NCBI GenBank assembly: GCA_030837265.1
Contig: JAUPKV010000703.1
Span: forward strand, 1 to 18,617
Reading direction: 5' to 3'
DNA: 18,617 nucleotides
Origin: Methanobacteriota archaeon
GTDB taxonomy: Archaea > Halobacteriota > Methanosarcinia > Methanosarcinales > Methanosarcinaceae
The notes below the pieces were generated by a model, which worked only from the letters and a program-made list of their open reading frames with translations, did no database searches and had not been told where the DNA came from. Position numbers and translations under genes: made by a program. Within the stretch, counting starts at the first letter, position 1. Each line of letters begins with the position of its first letter. Shown here piece by piece: positions 7,365 through 15,170 of the stretch.

Positions 7365-8060
7365 TCATTCCAATTCTATTTTCCCCCAGTCAATCTCCAG
7401 TGCATCGCCGATTTTCTCAATCACCAGATCAGCACCGGCTTCTTTTAGAAGGTCCGGACTCACAGTCTGAGCAACACCTATAGCGAAAATTCCTGCTTCC
7501 TTAGCAAGTCGCATATCTCCTGGTCCGTCCCCGAAATAGACTGACTGCTGCGCAAACTGTTCTAAGGACAAACCCACCTTTTCACCTAGCATTTGAATGT
7601 GCTTTATTCCTTTTTTGTAAATATCAAATCCGATTAAAAAATCAATATAAGGGAAAACACCAACCTCATAAAGACGCTTCAACATCGGTCCGGTACCACT
7701 GCCGGAAGTGATGAAAACTTTGTAACCTTTTAAGTTGAATAATTTTAAAAGCTCTTCTGCTGCCGGAAACAGTGAATATCTCTCATTATAAATAACGCTA
7801 CAGAATTCGTCCATCATTTTTGGGACTTCTTCTTTTGGCAGTTTATGATCTTGTAAAATATGAGAAAATTGTTCATCCCACGGTGTGCCTGTAGCAGCAA
7901 TGGAATACGAGGCTATTTTAGGCGATTCGATTCCAGCATGTCGTTTCACAACATCGCAGAAAACCCTGGTGTAAATTGGCATGGCATCCACTATAGTACC
8001 ATTAAGGTCTGAAACAATGTATTTTATTTTAATATTCATACCCCATTTATTTGAAATCAT
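7365..8060 (-). CDS. HAD-superfamily hydrolase-like protein with altered motif I
   Basis: The 231 residues carry all four HAD landmarks in order: motif I SDLNGTIVD (nucleophile Asp18), a helical cap (about 25-100), motif II FITSGSG (Ser119), motif III Lys149/150 (IYKKGIKH) and motif IV YFGDGPGDM (Asp178, Asp182). The layout is that of phosphoglycolate-phosphatase-like HADs. The position two residues after the nucleophile, normally Asp as the general acid/base of phosphatases, is Asn20. This suggests slower turnover, a non-phosphatase reaction or a binding role. The start is uncertain: ATG 8060 follows AGGA by only three bases, while ATG 8039 (MNIKIKYIVSD) fits the family start better and lies closer to the expected transcript start from the TATA at 8069-8076. 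Confidence 0.85.
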   Translation of the reverse strand: MISNKWGMNIKIKYIVSDLNGTIVDAMPIYTRVFCDVVKRHAGIESPKIASYSIAATGTPWDEQFSHILQDHKLPKEEVPKMMDEFCSVIYNERYSLFPAAEELLKLFNLKGYKVFITSGSGTGPMLKRLYEVGVFPYIDFLIGFDIYKKGIKHIQMLGEKVGLSLEQFAQQSVYFGDGPGDMRLAKEAGIFAIGVAQTVSPDLLKEAGADLVIEKIGDALEIDWGKIELE

Positions 8061-8288
8061 TTTCCTGACTTATAAATTCTCATATGTTGTATGGAATTAA
8101 ATAATTTGCTTAGTTTTATTGAAGAGCAGTATAGGTATTTGGAAGTAAACAAGTGCAAAATATTAACTACTTATAGGAGGATAAATTAGAAATTTAATTC
8201 TCTAAGGAGCATAAAACTTGTCCCAAAATAAGAATGGCATGTTTAACTTAGACTCATAAAGCGAAAATTCGTTGGAATTTTTTTGCTT
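8061..8288. other. Intergenic region with two orphan ribosome-binding-site-like motifs
   Basis: Between the divergent HAD and SRPBCC genes the sequence is AT-rich. GGAGG at 8176-8180 is followed only by ATA and a rapid stop. AAGGAG at 8204-8209 precedes a TTG at 8218 that opens a 13-codon frame. These may be relics of lost genes or leader peptides. No larger frame with coding character was seen. Confidence 0.35.
8069..8076 (-). promoter_or_regulatory. Candidate TATA box for the HAD gene
   Basis: On the minus strand TTTATAAG is centred about 33 bases before the ATG at 8039. Archaeal initiation about 25 bases downstream would give a leader of a few bases for the 8039 start, and would place the 8060 start upstream of the transcript. 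Confidence 0.4.
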
Positions 8289-8344
8289 AATATTATTCAT
8301 GACACGGAATAATATTCATGACACGGATAATATTCATGATACGG
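8289..8344 (+). repeat. Three tandem 18-19 nt repeats directly upstream of the first SRPBCC gene
   Basis: Three copies of an AATAATATTCATGACACGG-like unit occupy 8289-8307, 8308-8326 and 8327-8344, ending at the ribosome binding site of the gene at 8358. Each holds two small palindromes, AATAATATT (or a variant) and TCATGA. The ATG of the first copy opens an 18-codon frame through all three repeats that ends in TAA at 8353-8355, two bases before the SRPBCC ATG. Operator sites or a leader peptide are both possible. Confidence 0.85.
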
Positions 8345-8357
8345 GAGGAAAGTAATA

Positions 8358-8861
8358 ATGACAAAAGAGAGTTATAATTCCGGGAAGCGTGAGCTTGTTA
8401 TCATGCGCATTTTCGATGCCCCAAGGGAGCTTTTTTGGAAATACTGGACAGATCCCGAATATTTTAAGCGTTGGTGGGGACCTGAAGGTTTTACAACAAC
8501 AGTTTCCAGGATCGATTTCCGCGTTGGAGGAATTTATCATAACTGTCTGAAGTCTCCGGAAGGGGAGAATTACTGGAGTACAGGCGTGTACCGTGAAATT
8601 ATTGAACCTGAAAAGATTATTTATACCGATTCGTTTTCAGATTCAGAAGGCAATCAGGTTCCGGCTTCATTTTATGAAATGAGTATTCATTGGCCGTTAG
8701 AATTACTGGTGACGGTAACTTTAGATGAACACGAAGGACAGAAAACCAGGCTCACCCTGATGCATGCAGGATTTCCTACAGGTGAAGATCGAGATCTGAC
8801 AAAAGAAGGCTGGAACGAATCCCTTGATAAGCTTGCTGAAGACTTATCCATGAGACGGTAG
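8358..8861 (+). CDS. SRPBCC/AHSA1-type ligand-binding protein, first of a tandem pair
   Basis: The 167-residue protein is a complete SRPBCC (START-like) fold of the AHSA1 type. Family marks are RIFDAPRELFWKYWTDPE and KRWWGPEGFT near the N terminus, RVGGIY in the middle, [20 protein letters not shown] in the central strands, and the final helix [13 protein letters not shown]. These proteins form a deep hydrophobic pocket that binds lipids or aromatic small molecules; the ligand here is unknown. The ATG follows GGGAGG at a suitable distance. By eye it is roughly 60% identical to the next gene (9007-9513), a tandem duplication. Bacterial members often lie beside an ArsR-type repressor, which is absent here. 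Confidence 0.9.
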   Translation: MTKESYNSGKRELVIMRIFDAPRELFWKYWTDPEYFKRWWGPEGFTTTVSRIDFRVGGIYHNCLKSPEGENYWSTGVYREIIEPEKIIYTDSFSDSEGNQVPASFYEMSIHWPLELLVTVTLDEHEGQKTRLTLMHAGFPTGEDRDLTKEGWNESLDKLAEDLSMRR

Positions 8862-8867
8862 AAAGAT

Positions 8868-8903
8868 GGAAATGTGGTTAACATGGAAAATGTGGATTAA
8901 CAT
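8868..8903 (+). repeat. Imperfect tandem duplication between the two SRPBCC genes
   Basis: GGAAATGTGGTTAACAT (8868-8884) is followed at once by GGAAAATGTGGATTAACAT (8885-8903), the same unit with two inserted A residues. It starts seven bases after the stop of the upstream SRPBCC gene. Confidence 0.85.
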
Positions 8904-9006
8904 TAACTAAACAAAAGAATAATATTGTTAGAATTCGTGAGCTTTTTGCTGGGGAGTGGAAAGCCAGTATTTTAAAAATGTCGTCTGAAAAGAAAGAGGT
9001 ACACAA

Positions 9007-9513
9007 ATGACCGAAATGAGTACGACTGTTGGGAATGAGGAACTTTTTATTACACGGATTTTTGATGCGCCTGGAGAGCTTTTATGGAAGGCCTGGACAG
9101 AGCCTGAAAGCGTGAAACGCTGGTGGGGACCAAAGAACTTCACGTCTCCCTTTGCTAAAATTGATCTTCGAGTAGGTGGTACATATCTTTACTGCATGCG
9201 ATCCCCAGAGGGTCAGGATTTCTGGAGCACAGGCGTCTATCGTGAAATTTTAGAACCTGAGCTAATAGTTTGCACCGATTCATTTTCAGATGAGGAAGGT
9301 AATTTGGTTCCGGCTTCATATTACGGAATGAACGGGGACTGGCCATTAGAGTTACTGGTGAGAGTAAAATTTGAAGCTCTTGATGGGATGACAAGGCTAA
9401 CCTTACAGCATACTGGCATCCCGGAAGGCGAAAACAGAGAACTAACTAAAGCTGGCTGGAATGAATCTTTGGACAAGTTGGAAGATTATCTGGATAAAGG
9501 TGAATTCTTGTGA
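9007..9513 (+). CDS. SRPBCC/AHSA1-type ligand-binding protein, second of a tandem pair
   Basis: The 168-residue protein repeats the features of the gene at 8358: [53 protein letters not shown] and [13 protein letters not shown]. Differences fall mainly in the pocket-forming strands ([13 protein letters not shown] against YHNCLKSPEGENY), so the two copies may bind different ligands. A GAGGT ribosome binding site precedes the ATG. The stop overlaps the GTG start of the alpha/beta hydrolase gene by four bases (GTGA), so the two are probably translationally coupled and may act on the same compound. That functional link is inference. Confidence 0.9.
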   Translation: MTEMSTTVGNEELFITRIFDAPGELLWKAWTEPESVKRWWGPKNFTSPFAKIDLRVGGTYLYCMRSPEGQDFWSTGVYREILEPELIVCTDSFSDEEGNLVPASYYGMNGDWPLELLVRVKFEALDGMTRLTLQHTGIPEGENRELTKAGWNESLDKLEDYLDKGEFL

Positions 9514-10340
9514 CAAGGGCTACAATAGGACACCCCCGTGCAACGCATAGTGGTTCCACGGGCACTTATGCGATGGTGAACGGTCTAAACCTATATTACG
9601 AAATCCACGGTGCCGGTTTACCTCTTATCCTGCTTCACGGAGGCGTTGGCGCCAGCGAAATGTTCGGCCTCCTCTTGACAAAGCTAGCCGAAGACAGACT
9701 GGTTATTGCCGTCCATCTGCAGGCCCACGGGCGGACTACCGATATCGACCGCCCTCTCAGCTTTGAGTTGATGGCCGACGACATCAATGAATTGATGAAG
9801 CATCTTGAATTTGAAAAAGCCGATATTTTGGGCTATTCGCTTGGTGGAGGCGTTGCCCTACAGACTGCTATCCGGCATCCTGAAATTGTCCGCAAGCTAG
9901 TTCTCGTCTCGACTCCCTTCAAGAGAATTGGATGGTATCCTGAGGTTTTAGAGGAAATGGCTCAAATGAGTCCTGAAGTTGCTAAATTGATGAAGCAAAG
10001 CCCACTTAACCAGCTATATCCGGATACTGATTGGACTGTACTCTTCACCAAAATAGGGGATCTGCTGAGGCAGGATTATGACTGGTCAAAGGATGTAGCT
10101 GCAATCAAATCACCCATGATGCTGGTTTTTGCGGACGCTGACGCAGTGCATACGGTTCACATAATGGAGTTCTATGCTCTGCTTGGCGGCGGCCAGAGGG
10201 ATGCCGGCATGGATGGGTCCGGAAGGCCGACCGGGCAGCTTGCAGTTCTGCCGGGAATGACTCATTATAATATCCTTTCTTTTCCCACTCTGGATGAACT
10301 TATTACAAAGTTCATTGACATTCCAATGCCAAAAGACTAA
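9510..10340 (+). CDS. Alpha/beta-fold hydrolase
   Basis: The 276-residue protein has the full alpha/beta hydrolase signature: LILLHGG oxyanion region (39-45), HLQAHGRT in place of the common DLQGHGRT (69-76), nucleophile elbow GYSLGGG with Ser110, acidic residue in VFADADAVH (Asp209 or Asp211) and catalytic His252 in GMTHYN. No signal peptide is visible, so it is cytoplasmic. The substrate is unknown; relatives hydrolyse esters, lactones or C-C bonds. GTG 9510 is favoured because it overlaps the upstream stop (GTGA) and gives coupling. An ATG near 9573 would start closer to the family core ([13 protein letters not shown]) but has no better ribosome binding site. The gene looks more GC-rich than its surroundings, which fits acquisition from bacteria. 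Confidence 0.9.
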   Translation: MTRATIGHPRATHSGSTGTYAMVNGLNLYYEIHGAGLPLILLHGGVGASEMFGLLLTKLAEDRLVIAVHLQAHGRTTDIDRPLSFELMADDINELMKHLEFEKADILGYSLGGGVALQTAIRHPEIVRKLVLVSTPFKRIGWYPEVLEEMAQMSPEVAKLMKQSPLNQLYPDTDWTVLFTKIGDLLRQDYDWSKDVAAIKSPMMLVFADADAVHTVHIMEFYALLGGGQRDAGMDGSGRPTGQLAVLPGMTHYNILSFPTLDELITKFIDIPMPKD

Positions 10341-10362
10341 TGAGCATACCTTTTTGGCTCAT
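10340..10362 (+). terminator. Possible terminator after the alpha/beta hydrolase gene
   Basis: ATGAGC (10340-10345) and GCTCAT (10357-10362) can pair across an 11-base loop containing five T residues. The stem starts at the final base of the stop codon. The T-run lies in the loop rather than after the stem, so this is weak. Confidence 0.3.
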
Positions 10363-10444
10363 GAATTATAAACTGAACAAAGCTAAGAAGGTTTGCCACT
10401 TCTAAGTAAAACCACATTATCACGCATAAAGAAGTATCGTCTGT

Positions 10445-10585
10445 TCATTTCCTTAATTTTAAGTAATATTTTTTCTTCAAAGCTATGTTAGCTAAAATCG
10501 AATGAAAAAGCTTTGATTTATTTTTGATATCAAGTCCATCAGATTCATTTTTTGCCTGGGTCAATGCTTCCTTAAGTTCTTCAAG
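10445..10585 (-). pseudogene. Detached C-terminal tail of the DUF3795 gene
   Basis: Reading through the TAA at 10586-10588 in the same frame gives a further 46 codons ending in TGA at 10445-10447. They encode an ordered, charged helical sequence (LEELKEALTQAKNESDGLDI, then KSKLFHSILANIALKKKYYL). The protein-like composition and exact frame continuity indicate that this was the end of the gene before a point mutation created the stop. Confidence 0.65.
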
Positions 10586-11056
10586 TTATAAAACAGTTGC
10601 AGCGATACAATAATAGCTTTTTGAACGACCCTCATTAAAGTCTTTTAACATCTCTTTTAGCAAATGCTCTCTTTGTTTCTGTGTTACTTCAAATTCACCA
10701 ATCCCATTATTGCATATAAACGAAATATCCTCCTCAAGTGTTTGAGAACATTTGAAAGAATCATGCTTTCTACATGTTTCCTTATGTTCCTTCCATTTTT
10801 CACAGGTATCGCTTTCTTCACAGTCCCAGCAAAATTCAATTCCTTTTTTCTTTACAGCACATGTGATAAATGAGCAACCAACAGCCATTCTATCAGGGCT
10901 CTTGCATCCTGAGCATCTGCTCTTTGTTTCGGTATTGTACATTGGACAGAGCCTACAAGAAAGCCCGCAGATTCCAATCTCAGGATAGTTAATATTCATG
11001 ATTGTCTTTTTGTTATTATAACTCATTAATATCTTTTTTATTCTTTGCTGGTGCAA
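10586..11056 (-). CDS. DUF3795 cysteine-rich protein, shortened by an in-frame stop
   Basis: The core matches DUF3795: CGLSCRLCPMYN, CSGCKS, GCSFITCAVKKKGIEFC and CWDCEESDTCEKW, a dense cysteine set typical of a zinc- or Fe-S-binding domain. Its biochemical role is unknown. The family normally starts at MNINYPEIGICG, which is the ATG at 10999; the frame is open up to ATG 11056, and neither start has a clear ribosome binding site. A TATA-like TTTATATAAAA lies upstream near 11120. The protein ends at TAA 10586-10588 right after YYCIAATVL, but the frame continues with coding character for another 46 codons. The cysteine domain is intact, so the 137-156 residue product could still fold. Confidence 0.75.
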   Translation of the reverse strand: MHQQRIKKILMSYNNKKTIMNINYPEIGICGLSCRLCPMYNTETKSRCSGCKSPDRMAVGCSFITCAVKKKGIEFCWDCEESDTCEKWKEHKETCRKHDSFKCSQTLEEDISFICNNGIGEFEVTQKQREHLLKEMLKDFNEGRSKSYYCIAATVL

Positions 11057-11987
11057 AGCAGTGTGTCAATTTTCTGTGAAATTTCAAGAAGGACTAAAAT
11101 TAAAAAATGAGAGTTTTTATATAAAAAGGGCGTTTTAGGAGTTAAATTTATATATAATTTCAGACGAAATTATTTGCTTATATAAGGCAAGTTGTTTCCG
11201 GAGCATTCTGAAGTAGCCTAATGTTAACAGTTTTGATGGATTAAAGAACAGACTATTAAATAAATCTGAGTTCTCAGAGTTCAGCTCCAAGATTAGAAGA
11301 GAATTATTATATACAGCTATAGATGAAGATATTGTTATCAGACTATTAATACTTGAATAGATGTCCTTTAAGATAATTCGAGTAAAGTTCGATGATTTTT
11401 AGTGTATAGGATGGTTAACGCAGTTCCGAGACCATAATAAATAATCATGGGCATTTTTGGGATTAATTGTGCAAACTGCTACTCTGATTTTAGTACTCAT
11501 CCCGATTTATATCCTGAAGGCTATTCTTTGTTATTATGCCTTTAGATGGGTGATCAAATGGCGAAGAAAGAGAAATGAGAAAAAGGAAGGAGTTTTGGTT
11601 ACATAACGATTACCAACGTGCATAAGTGAGAAGATAGGAATCCCAATTTTAGTTGGATAAAACAGAACGGTGGTTAGTTATAAATATATTAACAGTGTCA
11701 TAATAATCACTAAATTCTTCATGCCGGAGTTTCTTTGCTAATGATATAAGCGATTAACTCAGGATCCGGTTTGTTATCCCTTTAGATTTTTTTTCTTTTC
11801 TCTCAGCAGGTGTACCCTCTGATTTTAATTTCTTATTACTAAATTTTATCAGCTTCAATCACAGTAAAGATGTCCTTTTTCAAAGGTATGAAAGTCAGGT
11901 GACAATTAAAGTCCGAGTTTGTTATTTTATAAAAAGGCATGAGTTTCTGTGAAGACTACACAGTAACCTTCCTTGAGTTAGTGCTCA
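11057..11987. other. Gene-poor region of about 0.9 kb with decayed fragments
   Basis: Apart from the possible small membrane protein at 11469-11606, no intact gene is visible. A 47-codon open stretch on the plus strand (11217-11360, ending in TAG) has protein-like composition (FSSKIRRELLYTAIDEDIVI) but no start codon. A minus-strand stretch at 11719-11781 reads DNKPDPELIAYIISKETPA before a stop, beside an A-rich run where a frameshift could have occurred. Both look like gene remnants. No tRNA or structured RNA was recognised. Confidence 0.4.
11469..11606 (+). CDS. Possible small single-pass membrane protein, 45 residues
   Basis: From GTG 11469 (or TTG 11457, four codons earlier) a frame runs to TAA at 11604-11606. 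It begins with one long hydrophobic segment (ATLILVLIPIYILKAILCYY), followed by a strongly basic stretch (RWVIKWRRKRNEKKEG), the positive-inside pattern of a real membrane protein. There is no convincing ribosome binding site and no recognised family. An overlapping frame from ATG 11447 gives 32 codons with no clear character and is less likely. Confidence 0.35.
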   Translation: MQTATLILVLIPIYILKAILCYYAFRWVIKWRRKRNEKKEGVLVT

Positions 11988-13295
11988 TTATTGCAACTTC
12001 GGCCCTCCACGGCTATAGGCTGTTGAATTCAGGACAGCCAGCCAGTCAAAATCAGTTAAGCTTTGAGGAGTTAATGGGAAGTAGGTCGGGTTCTTTATAC
12101 TTCCTGAACGGGTCGGAAGCGAGGAGATTTCCGAGCCTGGTAGCTCCCGGCCTTTATAAGTTGGAATGAACCTTGCCGGCCCCGTCACTGCAGTCAGCCG
12201 CGCTTCAAGAGTGCCTGCTTCGGGCTGGCCGATGCCATTGGCACCGGAAACTCCCACTGCCGAACCAATTACGGCATAACAAGGGCCGAACATCTCATTG
12301 AGGTGCGATCCAACCGGCCACCAGGTTAATAGGTCATTGCCAAGTTGCCATTCGGCTTTTCCACGCTTCAGATGGCTATTATGAGCAAAGACAAGAACTT
12401 TCCCCCGGCCACGTTCACGAGACACGATGTATGCCAGGTTCTCCGCCATCATCGCATCGCGGATGCCAAGAAGTCTGGCTATCCGATCACCTGATTCTTT
12501 TGCTAATACAGCATGATAGTTAAGTAACTGCCGTGCGACTGTTGCATAGTGCAGGGCTTCTAAATAGCGGTTTTTGTCGCTTTTAGCCACCAATTCGGGA
12601 CGACGTGCGCACAGTTCCGAAATAAGGTCCTCCGTCTCAATCCTTAATGAAGTTGTAGCTGGTGACAAGCCTATTGACTGCTTCGGGTCAAATGATGCAG
12701 CAGGATTCTCCCAATCGGCATCCTGGCCGAGCAACAGATCGATGCGCTGGCGATACTCCAGGCCGCTAGTACTATCAATCGAAGTGAGGTAATCTAGCAC
12801 AAAATGCAAAACTTGTCGTGGACTATCGGTTCCGATCATTTCGGTCGGACTATCGAAGCCGTAGAACTGGAGTTTGACACTATTGGAAGGATCGTCATTA
12901 TATTGTCTCATCCATTCCACAAGTTCTCGATTAGCGTCGAGTTGGCCAAAACCGTGGCTAAATCCAGTATCCTGTACAGCTTCATAAGATGCCGGGCCTC
13001 GACCTGCTATATACTCATTCACTGCGTACGCCCGAGGGAAACTGCTCTCGATGGCAATAGCGCTGTAACCATGCTTCTTTACCAGGCGCTGGAAGAGCCG
13101 ATTGCGTAATATTAGAATGTCTTCGCCGCCGTGAAGAGCTTCCCCAAAGCCAAGCAACTCCACCGAATCGTCAAGTGAAGCGATGACCTTGTCGATTGCG
13201 TCGTTGAAGGTTTCAGATGAACCGATAGAGAACGGAATTGCTTCGTTTAAAATCCAATCATCAAGGGTAGTATACACGGGTGAGGGACGGGACAT
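11988..13295 (-). CDS. Erythromycin esterase-like protein
   Basis: From ATG 13295 the protein has 435 residues, the usual size of the erythromycin esterase-like family (PF05139). Visible family motifs are GEALHGG (about 51-57, with Glu52 and His55), AIAIESSFP (Glu83), GIRDAMMAENL, and VFAHNSHLKRG with two histidines (about 305 and 308). EreA/EreB enzymes open the macrolide lactone, but most chromosomal members have unknown substrates, so antibiotic resistance should not be assumed. The frame extends upstream to TTG 13367 without a ribosome binding site, while ATG 13295 has GAGTG some 12 bases upstream. Codons look more GC-rich than in flanking genes, which suggests transfer from bacteria. No signal peptide is visible. 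Confidence 0.85.
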   Translation of the reverse strand: MSRPSPVYTTLDDWILNEAIPFSIGSSETFNDAIDKVIASLDDSVELLGFGEALHGGEDILILRNRLFQRLVKKHGYSAIAIESSFPRAYAVNEYIAGRGPASYEAVQDTGFSHGFGQLDANRELVEWMRQYNDDPSNSVKLQFYGFDSPTEMIGTDSPRQVLHFVLDYLTSIDSTSGLEYRQRIDLLLGQDADWENPAASFDPKQSIGLSPATTSLRIETEDLISELCARRPELVAKSDKNRYLEALHYATVARQLLNYHAVLAKESGDRIARLLGIRDAMMAENLAYIVSRERGRGKVLVFAHNSHLKRGKAEWQLGNDLLTWWPVGSHLNEMFGPCYAVIGSAVGVSGANGIGQPEAGTLEARLTAVTGPARFIPTYKGRELPGSEISSLPTRSGSIKNPTYFPLTPQSLTDFDWLAVLNSTAYSRGGPKLQ

Positions 13296-13605
13296 GGATT
13301 GTATTGTCACTCTTTTAGGACAAATGTGTTTCCATTCTACAATCGGGATCAATTTCTCCCGAAACAAAAAAAAGGAAAGCCCCTCTATGCCTTAATGAGC
13401 AAGAAAACTGTTCTTTTAAGTTGAAATTATCTGATGTATGTAAAGAGGTTCGACTTCCTCTCAGGTACATTAACGACCGTGTTTTTCTTATTCTGGTTAT
13501 TATGTGGGGAGAATCAAAATCGAGCTTGAATACTTACTCATTCGACTGCCTAAAAGGCACCTTCTTATCCGATCAAAGCTAAGTTTCGTATGGGGACTAC
13601 AAGCA
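13296..13605. other. Divergent intergenic region
   Basis: About 310 nt separate the esterase-like start from the CPBP pseudogene start. Open frames run into it from both sides (to TTG 13367 on the minus strand and 13504 on the plus strand) but neither extension looks coding. A short hairpin, TGCCT-AAA-AGGCA, lies at 13547-13559 without a T-run. No clear TATA box was identified. Confidence 0.4.
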
Positions 13606-14425
13606 ATGAACACAAGCGCGTCATTCAAAAGGTCACCTTTAAAATTCTTCATATTGACTTTTGCTCTTGCTACTCCATTCTGGCTGCTTAACTTCGTGGT
13701 CAAAGTCAAAGGACTTCCGCTGAATATTCCTGTGACTGATCTTATGCTCGCGTTCATGCCTTTGACAGCCGCTGTAATCCTTGTTTACCGAGAAGAAGGA
13801 CCTGATGACGCAAAAAATCTGCTGAAGAGAGTTTTCGATTATAAGAGAATCAAACAAAAGATCTGGTATGTGCCTCTCGTTTTTTTAATGCCTCTTATAT
13901 ATCTGTTAATCTATGGGACGATAAGCATGATGAAGCTACCCCTTCCTGCAGAGTCTCAAGTGTCGCTGCTGACAGTGCCTTTATTGTTCGTTTTGTTTTT
14001 TTCCTTGCAGTGGGTGAGGAGATAGGCTGGATGGGTTATGTTGCTGATCCCCTGCAGGAACGGTGGAGCGCACTAACAGCCGGTACCATTCTAGGATTGG
14101 TTTCTGCTAAGGGCATTACCCTTCGATGATAGAACAAGGCCGAGACCTGATATGGATGGCATGGGGGACTCTTGGTACCATTGGCTGGAGGATACTTATT
14201 GTATGGCTCTACAACAACACCGGAAGAAGCGTATTTGCAGCTATTCTTTTCCATGACATTACCAATCTCGGTAGGGCAGTATTTCCGGCCGATTAGATTC
14301 ATAATCCGCTGGTTGACTACCCAAGCATTCACTATTCAATAATTGCAATCACGGCTGTAATCGTGGTGTTATTATGGGGTCCAAAGACATTAACCCGGTA
14401 CAGGTATGCACGCTCAGATACATAG
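13606..14425 (+). pseudogene. CPBP-family intramembrane protease, broken by two frameshifts and a stop
   Basis: The ATG at 13606 starts a multi-helix membrane protein (PLKFFILTFALATPFWLLNF, then WYVPLVFLMPLIYLLIYG). At a run of seven T residues (13996-14002) the frame moves by minus one. The new frame carries the CPBP motif 1 as VGEEIGWMGY, followed by DPLQERWSALTAGTILGLV. A second minus-one shift near 14101-14113 leads into HYPSMIEQGRDLIWMAWG and the histidine motif FHDITN. An in-frame TAG (14294-14296) then precedes the last helix (YSIIAITAVIVVLLWG) and the final stop at 14425. Functional relatives have EExxxR; here Met replaces the Arg. The family includes CAAX-processing-type proteases and Abi proteins. 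Three lesions plus a lost motif residue indicate a dead gene. Confidence 0.85.
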
Positions 14426-14487
14426 GCCTCCGCTTCTAAGACTCGACTTTACTGGAGTTAGAAAAGGTCATAGAGTTTGACTACATA

Positions 14488-14523
14488 TTATTAGATGAAT
14501 TTTAGTTATTAGATGAATTTTAG
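14488..14523 (+). repeat. Perfect 18-nt tandem duplication upstream of the third SRPBCC gene
   Basis: TTATTAGATGAATTTTAG occurs at 14488-14505 and again at 14506-14523 without mismatch, about 105 bases before the SRPBCC start at 14629. Confidence 0.9.
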
Positions 14524-14628
14524 TCAACTGGAAAGTATCTTTAGACAATTCCAACGAATATTGGCTAAAGATTAAATTACAGGAGTTAACATAAGTAAAA
14601 TTATATTAGTAGTGGGTTGGTGACATAA

Positions 14629-15123
14629 ATGATAAAAAATAATCCTACTCGGATTACTGCAGAACCTGGAAAGCAAGAAATAATTATTACACGCGAGTTT
14701 GATGCACCGCGCGAACTTGTGTTTAAAGCTTTTACCGATCCTGAGCTTTACGTACAATGGCTTGGGCCACGCGAACTCACAATGACACTTGAAAAATTTG
14801 AGCCTAGAAATGGAGGTTCCTGGCGCTATATCCATAAAGACGCAGACGGCAATGAATATGCATTTCATGGTGTGATTCACGAAGTCTTACCACCTGAAAG
14901 GATTATCGATACCTTTGAATTCGAAGGACTGCCGGAAAAAGGGCATGTTGTCCTTGAAATGGCCCGATTTGAGGAATTGCCAGGCAGCAGGACAAAACTG
15001 ACGTCGCAATCTGTCTTCCTATCTCTCGCAGACCGCGACGGCATGCTCCAGAGCGGTATGGAGGAAGGAGTTAATGATTCTTATGAGCGTCTCGATGAGC
15101 TGTTGGAAAAGCTGCAAGCTTAA
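14629..15123 (+). CDS. SRPBCC/AHSA1-type ligand-binding protein
   Basis: The 164-residue protein is a complete AHSA1-type SRPBCC domain: [70 protein letters not shown] and the closing helix [16 protein letters not shown]. It is clearly more distant from the 8358/9007 pair than those two are from each other, so it is a separate acquisition or an old paralogue. The fold binds hydrophobic small molecules; the ligand is unknown. The ATG follows GGTGA by five bases. An AGGAG at 14581-14585 further upstream precedes a ten-codon ATA-initiated frame that ends six bases before the ATG, a possible leader relic. The VOC gene begins 48 nt downstream, so a common transcript is likely. Confidence 0.9.
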   Translation: MIKNNPTRITAEPGKQEIIITREFDAPRELVFKAFTDPELYVQWLGPRELTMTLEKFEPRNGGSWRYIHKDADGNEYAFHGVIHEVLPPERIIDTFEFEGLPEKGHVVLEMARFEELPGSRTKLTSQSVFLSLADRDGMLQSGMEEGVNDSYERLDELLEKLQA

Positions 15124-15170
15124 AATAATCAAAAAGAAATTTGCAAAAATATGGATGGAGTGAGATTATT

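Noticed and set aside
8289..8344. CRISPR array
   Set aside because: The three repeats are directly adjacent with no spacers, and no cas gene is present.
11939..12169. Plus-strand frame of 76 codons
   Set aside because: Mostly antisense to the 3' end of the erythromycin-esterase-like gene; no independent support.
14294..14296. TAG in the CPBP gene as a pyrrolysine codon
   Set aside because: Two upstream frameshifts already break the gene, and known pyrrolysine proteins are mainly methylamine methyltransferases.
14036..14332. Minus-strand frame of 98 codons
   Set aside because: It is antisense to the CPBP remnant, whose plus-strand frames carry recognisable motifs.
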